Part shown: in pieces, positions 58,754 through 64,000 of the stretch
Layout of the letters: each line of letters begins with the position of its first letter
How positions within the stretch are numbered: the stretch's first letter is position 1
DNA from: Cryptomeria japonica
Taxonomy: Eukaryota > Streptophyta > Pinopsida > Cupressales > Cupressaceae
DNA length: 64,000 nt
Direction: 5' to 3'
NCBI RefSeq assembly: GCF_030272615.1
Contig: NC_081409.1
Span: 617,529,755 to 617,593,754 of the forward strand
Program-made: the position numbers and the translations under genes
Notes under the pieces: model-generated
Seen by the model: the letters and a program-made list of their open reading frames with translations, nothing else
Database searches by the model: none
Told to the model about the DNA's origin: nothing

Positions 58754-59705
58754 GATTTCAAAACAAGAAACCTAAACTTGATTGCAGTGAAACCTTTTGT
58801 ATGAGAGAAAATGCAAGGGAAAACACTGGAGAAAATAAGGAAAGACTCACCTTCACAGCTATATAATCGGACGACGGCTAGCAGCAAGAAAAACTCCTAT
58901 CCAGGAATAATATAAACACAAATCCAGCAGCAAGTAGCAAATGCAGAACACAAATGATTTTCATACCTTATAGAGAAAGGTAATAATACAGACACATTAA
59001 ATGCAATGATTTCACAATTTCATTCCGAACGCGGCAAATTGGTAGATTAGACCCCCGCATGCATGCATTGAATGCATGGCGACGTACTTTAAGAAACCGC
59101 CAGTTCCCGAAATGTTCACTTATTTCAAAAAAGCCAAAGAACGACATCACTTCACAATATGGTTCTGCCTCTCCGTATTTAGCAATAAATGCACTTCTCG
59201 AAACATTAGAAACCATGGGACCCACTAGCATCGAACCCGTGTGAACATCTTGGACCAACTTCTTGAGTGTTCAAGTAGTTCAAGATGTACGTCACGTCAA
59301 ACTGTTGACCACTTTGCCGTGTTGAACACGTTGAACATATTTGAACCCTTTGAACTTAGTTCAACAAGTTCAACACAAATGTTATATCACCGAACAAGAA
59401 AAACTTTATTAAAGAGCCGCTGCAAAAGAAAACTTAGAGAAAATGTTAGTACGAAAAACCTTTTCTGAACACCTCGGAACCTATTGAACCTAAATGAACA
59501 TCTTGAACCTAGTTCAAAATGGTTTGACGCATTCAAGGAGTACAATGAATTGTCCAAACTTGAAGGAACATGATTAGAGAAAGGACTTGAGGCCACATTT
59601 AAGAACTTGAACCAAGGTAATATGGTATAAACTAGGACTCCAACATAAAAAAGGAAAATATGACCCACTCTCGGCATGAAGAATAAATGATGTGGTAACA
59701 TCACT

Positions 59706-59830
59706 CATTAGTGAAACACCTAACAATAATCACCCGTCAGCCAAACACCCAACAATAATCACCTGATGGAAATCACTCAACGAAAATCACTCGACGACAA
59801 TCACCTAATGACAATCACCCGACTTGACTC
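59706..59830. repeat. Minisatellite in LTR A2, right part
   Basis: Units such as AATCACTCGACGACAATCACC continue the array that element B split at 27820. Confidence 0.8.
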
Positions 59831-61398
59831 AGGGATAAATATCTGACACGAGGAGTAGATACATAGAGCCAATACCACTATCAGAAACAACAAGACCCTC
59901 AACTAAAAAAATAGATCCCTAGAAATAAGATGCACATACCATCATTCCCAAAAAAAGACTCAAAACAACCATAGTCCGCAAGATGAATTTACAACAACCA
60001 TAGATACAAACGCAAAGTGTCATACACGAAGATTCATAGAGATTACTCACTATAGTTCCTACATGAAATATTTATTAAACCTACATAATAATCTTTACTG
60101 CAATTTCAATATCCCAACTCGAAGACAATCTTTATGCAGACACAAAGAAAACAAACTTTCAAAATCAAGTACAAAGATGGGCCAAGATCTCCAACCTATA
60201 GAAAAGAAGAGAAAGAAGAAATCTGATGATAAGCAATGATCTGACAACCAAAATCCAAGCCAAGCCAAGAACTCCACAATCCAGATTCACAAAAACCAAC
60301 AATAGTTTCGAGAAAATATCTTGTAGGCCAACCCTCGAGAATGAACCAAAAACCATATAAATATATTTCACTCCCAAAAAACCATAGAATAAGTTGGCCA
60401 AAGGAAAATAACTAGACAATATAATATTTCATACCAAATCTCTCCAAAAGTCAAGGTAAGATTATAAAATAATATTTAATTAACTTACCCCAATATTCTC
60501 AACCAATAATAAAATAGGGTAGGTGGGATAAATAAGTAATTTAATAACCAAAGGAGGTAAAAGAGAAATAATAATAATATAAACAACCAATTAACTAAAT
60601 AAACCAAGGCACGATAAAATATAAAGGCCCAATTAAATATTAAAGCCACAACTATATAAATAAATAATAAATAATCCATAATAAATAACAATAATGCTAA
60701 ATCATTAATTAAATATAAATCCTTTATTAATTAAATATAAATCCAAAGGATTAACATTAGTAAATCCCAAATAATGATTTCTCATTAATATTAAATATTA
60801 ATGCCAGCCATTAATTTAATTTATTATTATAACCTATATTAATCAATTAATTAATTTAGAATTTAATTAATCCATAATCACAATCCTCAAGACAACCTGA
60901 CATAGGATAACATAAAATGCCACTAGACAAATCTAAACAAGATACTAAGATTAACAAGGTACCAACTTAAACCTAGAGTGTAGAATGGGATTTCATGTCA
61001 TCTCCAATCAACTTTCCATTGGGATGAAGACATGCTCAGACCTGTGAAGCCAGGCGGAGTCGATGTCTAGTACCTACAAACCTATCACCACGAATACACG
61101 TACAACAACATATACCATAACATATATCATGAAACAGGCAGACAAGTGAAGGGGAATCACAATGTTGTATCGTGCTCATGAATGAGTGGTATGACATTGT
61201 CCCTATCACAAACATAGTAGAAGACAATCACAACAACCAAGCACTATCATAATCATCATCATGCCCAATATAATCATGAAATGGGGTTAGTACATAGTAT
61301 GATACTATCAAATCATCATAAAGTAGACTAAGCTATATCAATATGATCTATTGATGTACAAAAAGGCAAGATGAATCAAGGTGGGGCACTACAAGTTA

Positions 61399-62277
61399 CC
61401 TTCAAAGGAAGTTCAAAATCAATATGATCCTCTTATGATCGTTGTTCCTATCAATGGTAATTCTATAAGAAGAACCTTAGTGGACAATGGATTTGGCCTT
61501 AATGTTTGTAGCATTGATTTATTACATAAGATTAATGTGGATCCTTCTCTTATTCAACCTGTTTCTCTTTCTATTTGTGGCTTTGGCAATGTTGCTAGAC
61601 AATATTTAGGTATTATAACCTTGCCTATTAAGGTAGGACCTGTTATTTTACCTATGCCTATCCAAGTCATTCCTGGTAGTCTTACTTATAATCTTCTATT
61701 AGGGTGACCTTAACTTCATAGTATTCAAGTTGTCCCTTATACTCTTCATCATAGCATCAAATTAATTTATAACAATAATATGTATACTTTGCATGATGAT
61801 ACTAATTTACAATCTTGTTTGAAAACTTAATATGATTCTAAATCTTCTTCACATTCTTCTAGTTCTTCTACTACTCATACTGAAACACCATATCCTCCTA
61901 AAGATACTTCCTCATCTAAAGAGGTACTCTTAGAATAAAATTGGGGGTCCTTAGATTTTACACCTACCTTTATAGGAGAAAATAATATCCCCCCAATAGA
62001 GCCTAAGACTAAAAAGGAAGATGATATGGTGGAAACTAAGAAGCAACCTACTTTGTCTAAACAACTTAGTAACAATTTTGTGGCTGCTTCTAATTCAAAC
62101 AATTCTTCAAAATATTCTTCTGATTCATCTAATTATGACATTGAGACCTATGAGGCTCCACCATCTCTTTCTGATATGGCATCCCTTTAAGGTACAGGTT
62201 TTCACATTTTTGCTAAAAGTGGATATAATGGCAATCGTTGTAGTGCAAATTGAAGAGGCAAAAATCTAAAGCCTAAT
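61399..62277 (+). pseudogene. Element F protease and G-patch-like region
   Basis: Resumes the F frame after A2. EVQNQYDPLMIVV, RRTLVDNGFGLNVCSIDLLHK, LGIITLPIKVGP and YNLLLG match element D's protease. TGA 61705 replaces the Arg of LLGRP. Downstream, NNFVAAS and MASL*GTGFHIFAKSGYNG correspond to D's G-patch-like region. Several further stops follow, and similarity fades near 62277. Confidence 0.8.
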
Positions 62278-62815
62278 GGTTAGTGCATAAACCAAGATAA
62301 AACATAATTAAATGCATTCAAATACACAAATAAACCATTATATCTTAGTTCTTCACTTCTTCCTCCAATTGAGCTTGGTGAAGTATAGGCACCCTTGTTG
62401 CTCTACTTGATTTTCTCCTTGGATGAGGATTGTAGATTGCTCTCCACACACAAAAAGATTAGTTGGATTGGATTTGGATTGGATTTGAATGATGATGATG
62501 GATGAGAGAGAATATCTGGGCATTATGATGGTTTGATGGATGATTTTGATTCCCAAATGGACAACATAAGACTTGATGAAAAGTGGATGATTTGTGAGGA
62601 GAGGAGACTCCGATTTAAATATTGGAGGAGGCCAAAATGAAGGGCCAATATTGATTTTGGAATGAAGGGTTGATATTGATTTTAAATGGAGGAGAGGATT
62701 GAGAGGACAAGGTGTGGGATTCAAGAGATATTCTATAAAAGCATTTCTTGTCTCCACATCTCTGAAGGTTTGCGAGGAAGAGCTCCCAAGTACATTGGGA
62801 AGAGAAAAAGGAATA
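62278..62815. other. Unassigned sequence between F and LTR A3
   Basis: No D-like coding sequence and no LTR border I can support. It is GA/TC-rich with repeats of GATTGGATTTGGATTGG near 62465. A minus-strand ORF here is low-complexity and not credible. Confidence 0.4.
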
Positions 62816-64000
62816 TGTAATGCCTGCCAAAATACCCTAGAAAAATATACTATCATGCAAAATAGAGATAACATTTTTTTTTTAACATCACACAAACTAA
62901 TGCAACATAATCAACTAACCACTCATATGCATCTAACACCCATTAACATGATATACACTTAACCATCATAGACATAATCACAAGAGTACATAATGCAAGC
63001 GGAAACAAATGTAATACATCAATAGCATATATCTTCCCTAGGGTAAATCAACGCCATTACTTAAAACTTAACAATTCCATAATCCAAATGCAGTCTATCT
63101 CAGTATCATTAATTCCTTTCACACAATCATATATGATTCATTACTCTAACCTAGGAAGGTTACACCCTTCTATGAATACTCAAACCATCCCATGAGGTTC
63201 ATTTTAAAGCACCAATACCAAATGTTCCTAATCCCGACCGTTCATTTCTTCAAACAACAATTAACTATAGCAATATGAACTAATTACATCTTCACAAGCA
63301 TAGTGCTAAGTACATATCCATAGATTCAATATCCATTATTCTCATTATTAATCATTCTCAAAATACACATGATACATCATGTTCACCTAACATCAACTAA
63401 TAGTTACATGAATACAATATATTTTACATCAATGATCATAGCTCTCAAGTACAAATAAATCAAGGATCTTACAAGATACATACACCACATGAATCATATT
63501 ACAATAATCTACTACAAATATCCATCCACGAACTGAAGAGATAACAGATCCACATCCACGCAATCATCCAAGAAAAGCACACATGGAAGAACATCCCAAT
63601 GGAAGAAAGACACCAACTGCTCGACCATGTGGAACCAAAGGAACCACCCCTCGTGCTAGGAGATGACACAAGATCCCACACACACTCTAGATCTAAACTG
63701 ACACCTATCAACCAAGGACGAAACAACTCTAACACAAACCAAGGAACTCTGAGAGGCAACTCAACAACAATACATAAGGAACTAGGACCAACATGTAGGG
63801 AAAGAGTGTCATCACATGCTACCACACAGGATACACATGCAGAACCATCTCAACCTTTGAGAAAATTAAGGGAGTTCGATTTATCCGGTTACCAAATATA
63901 CCACCTCACTCTGGTCTTTGTTCCATGAGATGGGTATTACAAAACATATTTCTTATCTTGCTTAAGTGAGTTACTCTACCCAACCCACCTAACATTAATT
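62816..64000 (+). mobile_element. LTR A3, 5' part, runs off the window
   Basis: It begins TGTAATGCCTGCCAAAATACC, as in A1 and A2, and keeps the shared landmarks (TAGGGTAAATCAACGCCATTAC near 63040, GGAACCACCCCTCGTGCTAGG near 63645, CACACACTCTAGATCTA near 63678). Its right end and TSD are outside the window. Confidence 0.85.

Larger units (their letters stand above)
27821..59700 (-). mobile_element. Giant Tat-type gypsy element B with ORF-bearing LTRs
   Basis: It runs from TGTTAGTGAACAG (27821) to GTGGTAACA (59700), with TSD TCACT at 27816-27820 and 59701-59705. LTRs are 27821-32777 (3') and 53483-59700 (5'). The coding order on the minus strand is gag, protease, archaeal-type RNase H, RT, RNase H, integrase. 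Insertions E, D and C are nested inside; without them B is about 16 kb. Each LTR is nearly 5 kb and contains a sense ORF of about 1,025 codons. The LTRs look about 95-97% identical by eye. Stops in every gene make it inactive. Confidence 0.93.
53483..59700 (-). repeat. 5' LTR of element B, holding solo LTR C
   Basis: Net 4,961 bp after removal of C and its TSD. The inner end reads TATTAGTGAACAG where the other LTR has TGTTAGTG, so the terminal dinucleotide has mutated. It contains the second copy of the long LTR ORF, the TATA-like site at 58966-58973, and the TTGAAC cluster at about 59256-59615. Confidence 0.92.
16839..61393 (+). mobile_element. Solo LTR A2, containing copia and element B
   Basis: It starts TGTAATGCCCACCAAAATACC (16839) and ends GGGGCACTACA (61393), with a perfect TSD AGTTA at 16834-16838 and 61394-61398. 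Its own DNA is in three pieces: 16839-17860, 24959-27820 and 59706-61393, about 5.57 kb in total. It matches A1 at both ends and at internal landmarks (26582-26650, 60420-60540). No A-type internal coding region exists between the ends, so it is a solo LTR. It is longer than A1 mainly because of a microsatellite and an expanded minisatellite. The superfamily is unknown. Confidence 0.9.
13294..62277 (+). mobile_element. Gypsy element F (Tat type), old, split by A2
   Basis: F has a 5' LTR at 13294-14950, a primer-binding site at 14954, and a gag-pro reading frame that stops at 16838 and resumes at 61399. The two halves align to one continuous protein region of element D (48233-50605). The break is exactly solo LTR A2 plus one copy of its TSD. 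The right end near 62277 is where similarity to D ends, shortly after a G-patch-like motif. RT, integrase and a 3' LTR are not visible in the window. F is the oldest member of the nest. Confidence 0.7.

Noticed and set aside
62353-62895. 180-codon minus-strand ORF
   Set aside because: It crosses the start of LTR A3 and is low in complexity; no protein family is recognisable.

Overview
This window looks like intergenic DNA from a land plant with a large, repeat-filled genome. A gymnosperm is my best guess, but that is inference. Nothing in it looks like a single-copy host gene. Almost every coding signal belongs to a retrotransposon: one plant L1-type LINE with an RNase H tail, one Ty1/copia element, and several Ty3/gypsy elements of the Tat type with two RNase H domains. 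Integrations leave 5-bp target-site duplications (TSDs), and no tRNA, rRNA or CRISPR array was seen.

The central structure is a deep nest whose joins can be checked base by base. An old gypsy element, F (left LTR 13294-14950, gag-pro from about 15286), is cut inside its gag-pro frame by a large solo LTR, A2 (16839-61393, TSD AGTTA on both sides). The F frame resumes at the matching codon at 61399. A2 is itself split twice: by a copia element (17861-24958), which landed in a microsatellite, and by a giant gypsy element, B (27821-59700, TSD TCACT). B carries three younger insertions: solo LTR E in its integrase (33417-35219, TSD ACTTC), complete gypsy element D in its gag (39566-52422, TSD CATAT), and solo LTR C in its 5' LTR (53548-54799, TSD CTTTT). 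The relative order is therefore F, then A2, then B and copia, then C, D and E.

Left of the nest, positions 1-1733 look like the 5' end of a minus-strand LTR element sitting in a decayed LINE (1736-3751). A plant-transposon-like protein relic follows (3941-5650), then an LTR relic, then a solo LTR (G, 6996-12587) interrupted by another A-type solo LTR (A1, 7300-11433). To the right, F breaks off near 62277, and a third A-type LTR begins at 62816 and leaves the window.

The most unusual element is B. Each of its roughly 5-kb LTRs contains the same sense-strand reading frame of about 1,025 codons, placed downstream of a TATA-like site. In the 5' LTR it would be the first ORF of the genomic RNA, ahead of gag. 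Element D is the youngest, with LTRs about 98% identical by eye. It has a nearly open polyprotein (protease, G-patch-like motif, RT, RNase H, archaeal-type RNase H, integrase) with a single in-frame TAG, no recognisable capsid domain, and an antisense three-exon gene with a plant mobile domain (PMD). B and D place the archaeal-type RNase H differently: before RT in B, after RNase H in D. Premature stops are mostly TAG. Comparing the two B LTRs shows several directly as CAG-to-TAG changes, as expected from deamination at methylated CHG sites.
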